Part shown: positions 37,208 through 48,925 of the stretch, in pieces
Position numbering within the stretch: position 1 is the stretch's first letter
Layout of the letters: each line of letters begins with the position of its first letter
From: Lepidodermella squamata
Lineage: Eukaryota; Gastrotricha
Assembly: GCA_047495785.1 (NCBI GenBank)
Contig: JBLDXI010000029.1
Location: 868,001-932,000, forward strand
DNA: 64,000 nt
Reading direction: 5' to 3'
Made by a program: the position numbers and the translations under genes
Notes under the pieces: generated by a model
The model's database searches: none
What the model saw: only the letters and a program-made list of their open reading frames with translations
What the model was told of the DNA's origin: nothing

Positions 37208-40200
37208 ATGACTTCTTTATCATCGCAGTTAAAACGGTTAGCCGTGCCTTTTGCGTCGGCTTTTGCAGTTGATGCCGACAAAAGGCGGGCTTCTTTCTTG
37301 TTCGAACCTCAAGAAGCGGCTAATATCGACCGAACAACCTTCCACGCAATTGGGTTGAACGGTCTCGAAGAGCTGAAACAACTCGACCCTGAGTTTTCCG
37401 CCTATGAATCCACGCTATTCGGCGAAGAATCCGTTTCATTCGAACGTCTAGTCCAGTCAAAAGCAGTCAATGAAGAATTGGATCGGCAGATCGCGTCTTT
37501 CCTCTTGCGGCTATCCCCTCACTTTCAGCTGAAGGCAGCGTGGAAAGCGCTGGAATGGCTGATCTATCGCTACCATATCCATCAGATGAACATCGATGAC
37601 CTGTTGATGTGTGTTTGGCCTTACCATGCCACGAATATTTTCGTCCGAGTGGTTCAATTGATCGATGTCAGCGCTGCGTCATCGCGGTGGCACTGGTTGA
37701 AGCCGATTCAGAAACCTGGCGTTGTCCTCGATCGAGTGACTGTGCTGAACCACGCAGCGGCTGATCCTAGCTTTCTGAGCTTCATTTGCATGGCGGCTAA
37801 AAACACTATCAAGGTTAGTAATACTTACACAAATTGAAAACTCGGGTTTTTAGTTAATTTCAAACAAATTTCGAAAGCTTCAATTCGGATCCCCAAAATT
37901 GATTTTTTTTAATTGATCGCGTTCACTACAACTAAACTGGGCTATATAAATGCACCAGTTTGGGTCTATCGAACGCAAAAGCAAGGCTTTCTTAGCCAGT
38001 AGACCAACAAAATGCAATTTGATGGTTTCTGATAATAGTCAGCTACAAATGCCCATTCTTTTTTTACCAGCTCTACACAAGTTCTGAGAGAGCTTCAAAT
38101 GCCATGCTTCACCCTATGATGTCATTCTACGCATCGACTGTCGCCGGCGCAATCGCTCGAGTCGATAAGCCATCCGAGCAGCTGGTCGCCACAGTTTTTC
38201 CATATTTATCGAAATCGCTCAAATCAAAAGTGACCGAGTACAAAATGAGCGGCTATATGATTGCTTCTCAACTCGTGTTGAAAGTCAAATTAAAGGCCGA
38301 TATTGCCGACGAGTTGGTCTTCAAAATCCTGAAAGGCTACGACGCCCACACCGACCCGCTTCAATCACTCCTTTGCACGATTTCAATCATTTTCTCGGCC
38401 CAAAATATCTCGGGCTTGAAAGCGAAAACTTGGTCGTTGCTGTTGAAACTCGAAAATTTGTCAGTCGGACTCGCAGAAATGCAGCGAACTGGCGTCTCCT
38501 GCGACAATTTCATCGCAACCATTGCTACAGCTGTATTCCGACGAGTTTTCGCCGCGAAATCACTCGCCGAGTCGATGGACACCGACGATTTGGGAATTGG
38601 CGATGAAGACGAGGACGGGGAAGATAACAAGTGGCTCCTGGGCCTCCTCGCCGATTTATTCGTCGACTCTGAGCTGATTGTTGACGACGCTCTGGCTTCG
38701 GCTTTAATCACCAGCCTCCTTAATTCATTCATTCCAGTCTATCTTGAAGATCACCAGTCGAAAAAGATGCTGGATTTGTTCAAAGACGTCGTTTCTTACG
38801 TTTCGAAAAGGTAATTTTAAGGAGGATTTCTGTTAGTCTTTAAGCCCAAATTCATCCATCGTTTATTATGTTCAGTAAATGAACGATCAGAGACGGGCTG
38901 AACATAAAATTCCAGACCGAGACGGTCGCTGATTTTTCTTTAAAAAATGAACTCATCAGCATCACCCATCTTGGTTACATCCACCTTATTTTTCAGACAT
39001 CCAGCCGCTGTTGATCGCGTTTTCAAAGGCGCTTATTCTGAACACGCTGACGATGAACCGAAACTGGAGGCTGTCCGTAAATTCGTTAGTTTCGCGACTA
39101 AAATCGGCGCCGATGCCTCTTCGACCAAATACGACATCATCGGCGAGGCCGGCACGAGTATTTTCGTAGCCCTAAACAGCGCTAACCACGAAATCCGACG
39201 TCTTGCTGTCAAGAAATTGCGAGAAGACTCCGAGCTCGACGACGAATTCGTGACTAAAGCACTTCAAGAACGCCTTGTCGATGAAGACAGCTCGGTTATA
39301 CTGGAAGCGATCGCCTCCTTAAAGTCTAAATGGCAGAGTTTAGACGCCTCTGAAATGTTGGCGCCCATTCAATCAGTTTTGTTCGAGAAGGCTCAATTCT
39401 ACCCTGTTGAAACGTGAGTAATTTTCGCGGTTTTTTTATTTTTTCATTATCAATGATGGTGGAATTACCGTTCGATCAAACATGATACAACTTCTTCGGC
39501 TGCTTATGAAGAATTACTGAGATATTTTACAAAAATTTAATTTAATCACTTCGTTATGAAATCGGTCCTAATTTTGATTGTTTAATCCAGGCGTAATGCG
39601 GTCTCATCGTTTTTGCTCTCTTCAACGTGGAAATTCGAAAATCTGGACGATTATTCGCGCTTGTATTGGCTGGTCGCTCCTCTCTTCTTTCACAGCAAAA
39701 AATCCGAGGAATTGGAGAAATTTTCAAAGCGCCATCTCAAGTTGAAACTTCCCGATACCTTCGACGATTTACCCGGTCTGTGTCACTTGGATCGATATTC
39801 TGCAAAATCGGTGAGTGAAACTTGAATTATTAAGGTGGAATTTCTAACTAAACTTTTCAGATTGATTCGCTCTCTCGTCGGCAACTCGCGTTTTGCGCTG
39901 CTGTTCTCGCTTCGAAGATCACTGAAAGCAAGAAGAAAGTCGAGACTGCCGCCATCAATCACATGATCGACATTTTGACCCGTCTCGTCGCCCTGCCGAG
40001 TTTTGTCGGTTCTTTCAAAGACGTTGAAGAATTGGCTGATGTTGAAGAGTTGCCATTTTCGACCATTGTCAATCGAATCCTCGACCCGTTCTTCCAAGAA
40101 GATAAAGGCCGGCGATTCGACTACTACGGCCTGCTGGCAGCTCAAATATTCCGCCGAATTTTCGAGACTAGCGCGGTATTCGTGGCGATTTTCGATCAAG

Positions 40201-43200
40201 ACACTGTTGAAAGGGGCCTTTTCGCGAACGGAGGAGAAGAAAATGGGGCGAAGAAGTTCTGGCAATTTGCAAAACTTCTCCTCGATTGCTGCCATTCGAA
40301 TTCGTCCAATCGATTGCTGTATCGAAAAGCCTTCGGGGTAATGGCTCGTAACCTCTACGCCTTCCAACCACTCATAATGCTACGATTTTGCGTGGTCTCC
40401 GGCCAATTCTACTCGCGAACCGAGTCGAGAATCGACTACCAAGCTTGTTTCCTCCAGGCGGTTGAAAGCATGTTCGTTAAACACGAAAAACATTTTGATG
40501 TCAAAGATTCCAGTGCGTTGAGTCCTCTGGTCGATTTGTTGACGCTGCTTTCAATCCGAGACGCCACCATCTCAAAGCTTGCGATTTCTTGCCTTAGTCG
40601 ACTTGATTCCCTCGATATGTGGAAAGCGTACCCAATGGTCGGCCAGCTAGTTCTGTTTTTGAGTGAAAATCGGTCTGAAATCGCAGCTTCGCCTCAAAAC
40701 GTCCAGGTAGTTATCGCGCAATATTTCAAGAATTCGCAGATGAAATTAGACGTTTTGAACTCGCCAAAAGCCAAGTCGGTTAAGAAATCTAAAAAGTCTG
40801 AAGAGGATATTAGCGAAGGAAAGTCTTTGTTTTCGCTGCTATTCGAGAGTCTGCTCGATGCCGAGTCACATATTGAAGCGCCGTGGTACTTGAACAGCAT
40901 TCTGTGGCTACTTCGCGAGACGAATCACTCGATTTTGGTGCCCCACATTGCTCCATTTATCGGCAAATTTTCGAAAATCCCGAATTCCGCTTCGATCGAC
41001 GTCGATTTGGCGAACTCGATCGCTCATTTCCTCTCGCCTCAAGCTGCTCCGAATTTGTCCGATTCATACTTGGACATTGTACTGGGTGCTTTGACTCCCA
41101 AATCTAATGCAACTATGCGAAAAATCGTGTTCGAAAAAATCACGCACGATTTCTTCTCGAAATTGCCGAACGAAGATTCGCAGTTCAAAATCGCTCTGCG
41201 CATTCTCGATTTGTACTTTGGCGAAAAAACAGTCGATGTCACTGCGAAATTGCTCGAGCTTCAGTTGTCATTGAGTCTATTCAAGCGGCTTCTTATCTCT
41301 TTGTATGGCGAATTGAAGGCGATCCCAGTCGATGATATCGAAAAGTCACGGAAGAATCGAAAACGTCGCGTTTCCACTAGTTTCGCCGACGATTTCGATG
41401 TGCATGTGATTGCGGTTAAACTTGTGCTGTGCCTCGAGGCCCTGCAAGCTGTGACTTCTAACGCGAAATCCGAATCGGCCGATTTGCTGATAGATCCGAT
41501 TTTTGACGTGTTTGAGAACACGTTCCAAGGCGCTCTGGCCGTGAAGGAGACCTACATCATTCGTGTCGATACTACTTCGATCCTCGACAACGAGGTTGAG
41601 CAGTTTTCAACACCTGACATCGTTCGCCAGCTATGCTTGACCTGTTTGAGCAACCTGTTCAACAATTACACTCTTAAAGGTATTTTTTTATTTTTTGAGC
41701 GTTTTACGTCTTATTAAACTTAGCTCTCGATTTTTCTCGTGTTCAATATTGTGCTTCATTGGAAATTATTTTCTCAACATTTTTTGAGAAGCGGAAGACG
41801 GCTTTTATGAACCCGGAATGTCTATTTTAGTGTCATATATCATTGAAATTTCGGACCTTGGAATGATTCGATGGTCTACTAGATTAACCCAATTCAGCAA
41901 TAGCCACCTTAATTTTTCCTTATGATTGAAGCTTAATTTTTCGGACTTTTTATTTATTTTGCCCCATTTTTCAGATATTGACGATTTCCGCTCATCCGCC
42001 ATTCTCAGCTGCATCGCACCGGTTAACCTAAAATCACTCCACGGTGCACTGATGTTACTAGAAGCTGTGGCTAAAGGGAAACAGGTACATTTTCGTTTTA
42101 TCGATAAGACTTTGTTTTCATTACTGTGAAATCACTTAATAGGCGGCAGTCAAACCGGTCATTTCCGATGTATTTTCGCTGCTTTGTTCAAGTGAAATCC
42201 TGCCACGTGATGATTCATACAGCGTCAAAATCGTCGCTGATCTTCTCAGTGCACTCGTGCCGATTCTTTCTATCGTAAACTCGCACATTTTCGCAATGTT
42301 CACATTGTTTACCCAGACGTGTTTTTCAGGAGCCAAAGTTCGATCTAGATAACAGCAATTCGTTCTTCGCCATTGTCGGAGTGTTAGTTCGCAACTGGGC
42401 GGCTATCAATAATTCAAACGGTCAAGTTGTTGTTGCTAAATTGTTCGAAGCGTGTTTATCTCAAAAACGCGTGGACTGCCTCGCCTCCGCCCTTACGCTA
42501 ATTGTGTGCCAACGACTGGTGGGTTACTCCGAAAAACTGAAATCAGAAGACGAAAGCGAAATTTTGGTTTGTAAATTTGATTGAAAATAATCGGGGAAAA
42601 TTCAATGTGTTTAAATTCAGATGACTGATATTGAAAAAATGGTGCATTTCCTAACGAGTGTAATTCATGAAATCGATTCGCAATTGGGTGTTGACGAGCT
42701 GATTGAACTGACCCAAAAATTGTGTACATCCCTGACGATGAGTGAAAAAGAGGCGAGCAAATTGGCCCAGACTCCGACATGTGAAATCGCGACTGCGTGC
42801 GGTTGGAATTTCAGTGAAAAACCAGCTCAGCGTGTGATTCGCCTCGGCATTCTGTCCTTCGTCAACCGGCTTCTCGCGATTTTGATCGAAAAAGCTCAAG
42901 TCGCCAATGAAAAGGTGTGTTTTTCTCTATTTTTATTGAATTTCGCCGGGAAATTTATAAGTAACTTTTATTGTTTATAACATTGACGCTCAGCTCTGCT
43001 CGCGTAGACCTGCGTGACTAAGACCAATAATTTACTGGTGCTATTTTACGAGACGTTTTAATAGTATTTGCAAGTATAAAATTTGACAAATTTCTGTTGG
43101 ACAGAGTTACAAAAGTTTAAATAAGACCGGCGATGTGCAACACGAAACACAATTTTCTCTATATATTTCGCGATTTTTCGAGATTTAAGCGTTTATTCTT

Positions 43201-46200
43201 CCAACTTTCCGTCCATTGGCCGTGATAAGATGTCTTTGGCTAGCATTTGAGCCCATAGGTAAAAGGTGGTATTTTGGTCGCAAATCGCCTTGCCGAGGGA
43301 TCGAATGCACTCCTGGTACTGCTTGCGATTATGTTGCTGCTTCTGCTTCTGCTTTTCGAGGGTCTGACGGAAGTTTTCCAACGACTCGTAACGCCGGCGC
43401 AATTGCGTGATTTGCGCTAGTTCTAAATTATAAAAAAATCCGCCTTAAAATATTGATTTTCGCAAATTTTTGTAAATAATTACCGGCTTTTGTCAGTGCG
43501 ACCTTGTTCTTGTTTGCGTTTTGTGTGATTTCTTGCGTTTTGGCGACGAGGTTCTTCTGCACTCGAGAAATCATGTCGTTGAGGCGGCTGAACGTTTTCT
43601 CGTCGTCGTCCTCCTCGGCCGAGCCGCTGCTAAGCCCAGCCTCGCCAGATTTCCCGGTGGGATTCGCCATGGTTGCAGTGGCAATGACTGCCAGCAGTAG
43701 AACAGCGATTAATTCGATTTTAAGCATTTTAAAATTTGTTAATGTAGTAATAATAATATCAGTCTAATAATTGAAAAGGCTAGAATGATGTTGGCTAGCG
43801 AAACAGCAGGGTTTAAGTGCGAAAGAGAACACTAAAAGCAGCGCAGGCGGATCTGTGCGCGCAAGGAAGTGGCGCACGCGCGCTTCTCAGCAAGCGGCTG
43901 TGCGAATGATTCGTCACGTTTAGGAAATGCCGATTACCTAAGCGCCATTCATTTGCAGTACGTGCAGTGAAACAAAAAATGTTTTCGTTTTATCTGAGCA
44001 AGAATGAAAAATGATGATAATAATGATGACGCTATCCGATCGAGAAAAAAATGTAATCGAATGCGCGTGATCTTTGCGTCTCGATGGGCTAATTCGACGT
44101 GGGCGGGTGTGTTTTTTGGCTGTGTTATTCCTTGGTTATTAATAATTGATGATACCAGAATATTTCCATATTTTATATTTGAGTGGTTTTTTATCATTAT
44201 TTTAGGACATCTCGACACAATGCCAGCTGCTGTTCGAGTCGGTTGTGTGCTTGGCGACCGATGATGTGTGCCGCATCAGCAGCGCGGTTTCCGCTCCGGC
44301 GAGCGCGACCATTAGCGTGCCGCTAGCCTACGTCGACGAGGTTTTGCTCGCTTTCGAACAGGTAATTAATCATTCATTCATTCATTCATATCGAAATTTG
44401 ATATATTGCGAAATAATGATGAAAAGTTGATCCGGAATAACGGACATGTTGGATTTTAACTAAGCACTCTAATTTTTTTCTGAGTCATGTGCAATTTTGA
44501 ATATATTAACTCATTATGGGGTGGAATTTTAATCTAATTTTTTGGTTTTGCTTTTTTGAAGACTAATTCGCTGCTGAGTGATGCGGCGTTCGTTGAGGCG
44601 GCTCGGCATATTTTGGCGGATGACGACGAGCGGAAGGAATCTGAAGTAGCTGTGGCGGGCAGTGGGGGCGACGCGCACTGGCGCATGCAACTGCGCACCC
44701 TCCAAGTTCTCGCCGACCGTCTGCCTGAAATCATTTCAAAAAGCCAGAATGTGGTATGTGATCTCAGTTTTATCGAAAAATGGAGAATAATTAATTTGCG
44801 TTCAATTGATTCAAAAAAGGGGGGTAAAAGGTTTTGTAGGCAATATTTCAAAAAATTAGCGGTTGTTAAATGGGGCTACGAGATGGGTCATTTTTATCGA
44901 TCGATTAATTCCGAAAATATTGGAAAATGACGTCTAAAATTAGCTGAAGTGCTATTTGAAATTGTCTTGGGCGTTCAATCGCACTGGAGTATAGCGGAAT
45001 AAAATTGAGGGTAAATACATGTACCTAGCATAGCATAGCATAGCATTCTCTTTCAAAAATTTTCCTTGACATTTTAGTTATCAAAATATTCAAAATTTGT
45101 AAAAAGGAAGTGAATTTTTTGGGGTATAAAAATTAAAAAAATGAGAAGGAAATGATAAAAAAAATCACTCCGGTGTATCCAATACTCCGGGCGTGGGGCT
45201 AATCTAATTGGCGCCAAGCGTACCGAGTTTCGTAGGAGGACTGGCAGCGAGTTACCTATCCTGATCGTGATCGCCTAACTCAATTATGCCTTGATCCGAA
45301 ATTTTCCGAAAATAACTCTAAATAAATTAAAAATAATCGAATTTTCCAGACCTGGAGTAAAGAGTGAAAAAAGGGGACGGGACTCAAGAAAACGTTTCAA
45401 ATTTTTCAAGCTGTAAAATAAAACAAAGGATGTGCGCAAAAAACTGTTGCTTTTTCAGATGAAAGCTAAAACTCAATTTGATACCTTGGGTCGCATCCCA
45501 ACTATTGACATTTAAATTGGAGAAGTTAATGCGGTTATTTTGTATTTCAGCCTCCGTCTACTGAGAAAATATGCCGCCTTCTGCTGAAAAAGCTGAAAAA
45601 ATCTTCCGTAAAAATGTCAATTCGCCAAGCGATTTGCTCAACCCTGACCAGTGTCGCTCGATCCGCCTCCGGTCTCATCGATAGCAGTGATGGCGAAACG
45701 AGTGTTGCCTGCGACTGCATTCGAGGCACCCTTGAAACCACTCTAGCCCTGCTCAAGAACACGGCTGGAATGAAAGCGAGCGTTGATAACATGAAGTTCG
45801 TGGCGTTACTTCTCGAATGCTCGGCTTGTTGTTGCGTTTCCCTCGGCGCCACTGCTCTCGCTTCACTTGGACCATTGGTCAATTGCTGCCTGTCTCAATT
45901 GGACACTACCTCGGAAACTTTCAAGTAAGTATTATTTTTTCGAAAATTAATTGAAATTTACAATAATGATGATCAGGCTATTTGAAACGACGTGATATTT
46001 TCAGCTTAAGCACTCTAATTTTTTTCTGATTTTCCTCAAATTGTCTATTTTTCTGAAATCGTTTTTGTCCACCTTAACATTTCACATTTTGAATTTCAGT
46101 GCTGCGCAGAAGTCGAGTGGAACTTCGGTACCAGCCGCCGCTTTGTCTGCTCTGGGCCAACTTCTAGTCGCGTTTTCGTCATTCACAAGTCCGTATACGA

Positions 46201-47386
46201 ACGACATTCTACGCCGGCTGTGTTTGCTGAAACCGCTAATCCATTCGTGGCCAACGAGCCGCGTTTCGATCGAACTGCTCAACCGAATCGACGAAGTTCT
46301 GTCAACTCTGGCGACGACCCATTTCCGCCTGCTCGTGCCGCTTTTCCCCGCGATCTACGAGCGACTGACGAAAGAGTCCGAGTCGAAAGATGTCATCATT
46401 TGCTTCTTCCGATTTGTTACGAAATCGATGGAAAAATGGAGCCGAGACGAGATTTTGCCGCACCTACCCAAGCTTCACTCGTTCTTCGTCGTCGCCTTTG
46501 ATTACCGCTACGAATTGCGGGAAAAATCCGTTGATCTAGAGTCGATTGCCGAGGTCGAAGATCAAGCGTTCGAGAGTTTGATCGCTCTTTCGCTGAAATT
46601 GACTGAATCTGAAATGCGGCCGCTGTTCTTCAAAATCTTCGACTGGTGCTCGAGGGCTGTTGAAGAGAACCGACCGCTGCGACTCATCACATTCTACCGC
46701 TTCACAGTTCGATTGGCCGATTCGTTGAAATCGCTATTCCACCTATTCGCCGCGCCCATTTTCAAGCAAGCCGTTGAAATTCTGGAAAAGACAAACGCTG
46801 CGGCGGTCGAAGATGGCCAGAAAACGCTGTTCTCGAACATCGAACTCGACCTGCTGTTGGCGCAGAGTGTGTGCGATATGTTGACCTTGCTGTTCACGAA
46901 TGACGTCAGCGGCTTCACGAATCGGTCGAGATTTGACCTCGTTGAGTCGCCCCTGGTTGACCAACTCGACCTGGGTGAGCAGATCGAGGCGACTGGCACG
47001 TATTTGACGTACGTTCGTGACCATGCCGCCCCTGCTATAGTCTCCCTGGCGGTGTCTGTGAGTGAAGATTCGGCGTGGAAAATGGTTAATCAGTCGATTT
47101 TGGTGAAAACGCAACACGCGCTGCCGCAAATTCGAATGGCGGCGATTCACGTGTTGGATCTGCTGGTAACTCGAATGTCTGAAGACTATTCAAGTGCCCT
47201 ACCCGACACTGTTCCATACTTGGCTCCACTTTTGGAAGGTAATTTCCAATTGTTATTCATTTTATTGTGCAAGTCGCATTTTTTCTTTCATTTTTAGATG
47301 ACGATGAAACTGTGGAGGCTGCCTGCAAAGACCTTGCTACAAAACTTGAGAACATTCTTGGCGAACCTATTTCTAAATATATGTAG
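37208..47386 (+). CDS. HEATR1: HEATR1 / UTP10, small-subunit processome HEAT-repeat protein
   Basis: Fourteen exons: 37208-37813, 38071-38810, 38997-39413, 39591-39810, 39861-41679, 41975-42084, 42143-42274, 42330-42566, 42621-42914, 44206-44361, 44562-44753, 45551-45924, 46100-47238, 47298-47386. They sum to 2174 residues, close to human (about 2140). The N-terminus MTSLSSQLKRLAVPFASAFA, then LFEPQEAANIDRTTFHAIG and LSPHFQLKAAWKALEWLIYR, match HEATR1 clearly; the C-terminus (LEDDDETVEAAC...ILGEPISKYM) matches the BP28CT end. HEATR1/UTP10 (t-UTP/UtpA subcomplex) acts in the nucleolus in pre-rRNA transcription and U3-dependent 18S processing. Introns 1, 2, 3, 10 and 12 carry snoRNAs, and intron 9 contains an antisense gene. 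AATAAA lies at 47448-47453. The AG at 37205-37206 stands one base before the ATG. Confidence 0.95.
37917..38050 (+). ncRNA. Box H/ACA snoRNA, family B copy 0 (HEATR1 intron 1)
   Basis: 5' hairpin with outer stem GCGTTC/GAACGC and inner stem CTAAACTGG/CCAGTTTGG, an H-box-like AAAGCA, then a 3' hairpin and ACA at 38045-38047. The 3' hairpin sequence (GGCTTTCTTAGCCAGTAGA, GGTTTCTGATAA, AGCTACA) recurs at 47709-47840 and 48457-48589. The 3' splice site is 20 nt downstream. The target pseudouridine is not determined. Confidence 0.85.
38842..38982 (+). ncRNA. Box H/ACA snoRNA, family A copy 0 (HEATR1 intron 2)
   Basis: 5' hairpin closed by AGCCC/GGGCT with inner ATCGTTTATT against AGTAAATGAACGAT. 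H box ACATAA at 38902-38907, 3' hairpin with GCTGAT/ATCAGC, and ACA at 38977-38979. Two close copies lie at 47962-48102 and 48207-48351. The intron ends 14 nt downstream. Confidence 0.88.
39450..39523 (+). ncRNA. Box C/D snoRNA, family C copy 0 (HEATR1 intron 3)
   Basis: C box ATGATGG at 39453-39459, internal C'-like ATGATA, and D box CTGA at 39517-39520. The stretch TGGAATTACCG after the C box is an 11-nt perfect complement to the universal 18S sequence CGGTAATTCCA (530-loop region), so it is a candidate 2'-O-methylation guide. It lies upstream of a poorly defined D' box (CGAT). Four more copies lie in the host gene downstream. The 3' splice site is 67 nt away. Confidence 0.88.
43193..43727 (-). 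CDS. Secreted coiled-coil protein nested antisense in HEATR1 intron 9
   Basis: Two exons (43727-43484, 43422-43193) join in frame to 157 residues. The start MLKIELIAVLLLAVIATATM gives a signal peptide. A Gly/Ser/Glu/Asp-rich stretch (SGEAGLSSGSAEEDDDEKTF) follows. The remainder is helical: SRLNDMISRVQKNLVAKTQE, then LRRRYESLENFRQTLEKQKQ, with two cysteines near the end (ECIRS, ICDQN). It is on the opposite strand to HEATR1 and wholly inside its ninth intron (42915-44205). No family was recognised. Extracellular coiled-coil proteins of this size occur among invertebrate secretory products. The splice signals (GTAATT, TTTAG) are good. Confidence 0.75.
44412..44488 (+). ncRNA. Box C/D snoRNA, family D copy 1 (HEATR1 intron 10)
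   Basis: C box ATGATGA (44416-44422) and D box CTGA (44480-44483). Directly before the D box is AAGCACTCTAATTTTTTT, complementary to the conserved 18S stretch AAAAAAATTAGAGTGCTT. From memory, this is the rRNA region served by yeast snR53. The same guide occurs in intron 12. The 3' splice site is 78 nt from the D box. Confidence 0.85.
45961..46034 (+). ncRNA. Box C/D snoRNA, family D copy 2 (HEATR1 intron 12)
   Basis: C box ATGATGA (45966-45972), C'-like GTGATAT, and D box CTGA (46026-46029). The guide AAGCACTCTAATTTTTTT is identical to copy 1, whereas the rest of the molecule differs. The 3' splice site is 70 nt from the D box. Confidence 0.85.
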
Positions 47387-47708
47387 AGAGGGAGTGGCTT
47401 CTTGTTGCGATTCTATACTATATGCAAATGTATACTTATTGTGCCTTAATAAATTTACCAAATTACCTCCATTTTTCAATCTTGTCTCGTTCTTCAAAAT
47501 CGTCTTTCTTTATTTTCTCCGCCATCATCTCAAGAAAAGGTATGTCGATTTTTTGCTTCAAACATGCTTTTGATTTTTCTAATTTTAGACATGATTCTTG
47601 TGATGCTTCTTCGTCTTCACAAATGCAATTCTCTCAATTCGCCTACAAAAGGTAATTTTTTTATCAATTCTTAGTATGAAAAACGTGAATTACATAAAAA
47701 TAACTTTT

Positions 47709-47840
47709 GGCGTTCTTGCGGAAGTTGCCAGGCATTTACTGTGCTTTTCAACTTGGAATAAGAATGCGATAGCCAGGCTTTCTTAGCCAGTAGATCACGA
47801 AAGTGCAATTTTGTGGTTTCTGATAAAAGTTAGCTACATT
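47709..47840 (+). ncRNA. Box H/ACA snoRNA, family B copy 1 (host intron 2)
   Basis: 5' stem GCGTTCTT/AAGAATGC with inner GAAGTTG/CAACTT; 3' hairpin nearly identical to copy 2; ACA at 47835-47837, 20 nt before the 3' splice site. The H box (ATAGCC) is imperfect. Confidence 0.82.
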
Positions 47841-47961
47841 TCTTTATTTATTTTCAGACTGGACGAAGACAACTGTCAGCTACCCAGCTTATAAAAAGGT
47901 TTGTCAACACATTTTTTTAATGTTTTCCCAATATTTATTTTGCTGAAAATTGTCGATAAAT

Positions 47962-48102
47962 AAGCCCAAATTCATCCATCGTTTATTATGCTCAGTAAAT
48001 AAACGATCAGAGACGGGCTGAACACCAAATTCCAGACCGAGACGGTCGCTGATTTTTCTTTCAAAAATGAACTCATCAGCATCACCCATCTTGGTTACAT
48101 TG
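47962..48102 (+). ncRNA. Box H/ACA snoRNA, family A copy 1 (host intron 3)
   Basis: Almost identical to the HEATR1 intron 2 copy. H box ACACCA, ACA at 48097-48099, 23 nt before the 3' splice site. Confidence 0.88.
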
Positions 48103-48206
48103 CTTTAATCCATCTTATTTTTCAGAAATGGCTGCTGCAATTTTGGCCTTGCCGTCTGCTCAAACGTTCAAGGTAATTGCCATGCTCCAATTTTTTAAAG
48201 ATATTT

Positions 48207-48351
48207 AAGCCTAAATTCATCCATCGTTCATTGCGGTCAGTAAATGAACGATCAGAGACGGGCTGAACATGAAATTTCAGACCAAGACGGTCGCTGGTGT
48301 CTCGCTTTTTAGCTAATGAGCCTCTCAGCATCACCCATCTTGTTTACACCT
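48207..48351 (+). ncRNA. Box H/ACA snoRNA, family A copy 2 (host intron 4)
   Basis: Diverged copy. The 5' hairpin and ACGGTCGCTG are kept, the 3' loop is altered. H box ACATGA, ACA at 48346-48348. Confidence 0.85.
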
Positions 48352-48456
48352 ACCTTAATATTTTGTAGACTCTGGTCGAGCCGAATCAAATTGCAGCCAA
48401 TTTCGCGTGGACTCGAATTAAAAGTAAGTTGATGATTTTTTAGTGCTAAAAATCTA

Positions 48457-48589
48457 GGCGTTCTTGCGGAAGTTGTTAGGCATTAACTGCGCTTTCCAAC
48501 TTGGAATAAGAATGCAACAGCCAGGCTTTCTTAGCCAGTAGATCACGAAAATGCAATTTTGTGGTTTCTGATAAAAGTTAGCTACATTT
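48457..48589 (+). ncRNA. Box H/ACA snoRNA, family B copy 2 (host intron 5)
   Basis: Same stems as copy 1 with a few base changes in the 5' loop (GTTAGGCATTAACTG). ACA at 48584-48586, 17 nt before the 3' splice site. Confidence 0.83.
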
Positions 48590-48704
48590 CTGTCATTCTT
48601 CTTTAGGTCTTTGGTTGGTTGTTCAAGTCTACCGACGAGATCCAACTCAACTGTCAACTATTTAAAGGTTTGTCTCCATATTTTTTACGCTTCTCTGATT
48701 ATTT

Positions 48705-48778
48705 TCAATGATGGTGGAATTACCGTTCGATCAAACATGATACAACTTCTTCGGCTGCTTATGAAGAATTACTGAGAT
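48705..48778 (+). ncRNA. Box C/D snoRNA, family C copy 1 (host intron 6)
   Basis: C box ATGATGG, guide TGGAATTACCG, D box CTGA at 48772-48775. Identical to the HEATR1 intron 3 copy over about 70 nt; 69 nt to the 3' splice site. Confidence 0.88.
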
Positions 48779-48925
48779 TATTCCTCCAAAATATTATAAT
48801 TTTTCCGAAAATTCAAGAGAAATTGCAATTTGTTGTTCTAATTGCAGATTCCAGATCGAGTTCTTGGTCGAAGTGCTGATTCCGAATTCCCAGTAAGTTC
48901 GTTATTATTTTAGCTTAAAATATTT

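Noticed and set aside
41680-41974. Possible snoRNA in HEATR1 intron 5 (stem TTCTCAA/TTGAGAA)
   Set aside because: No clear H box, ACA or C/D boxes; one short stem is not enough.
44754-45550. Long HEATR1 intron 11 with TAGCA tandem repeat (about 45030) and a GC-richer patch (45170-45290)
   Set aside because: Examined for snoRNA or nested gene; neither boxes nor frame found.
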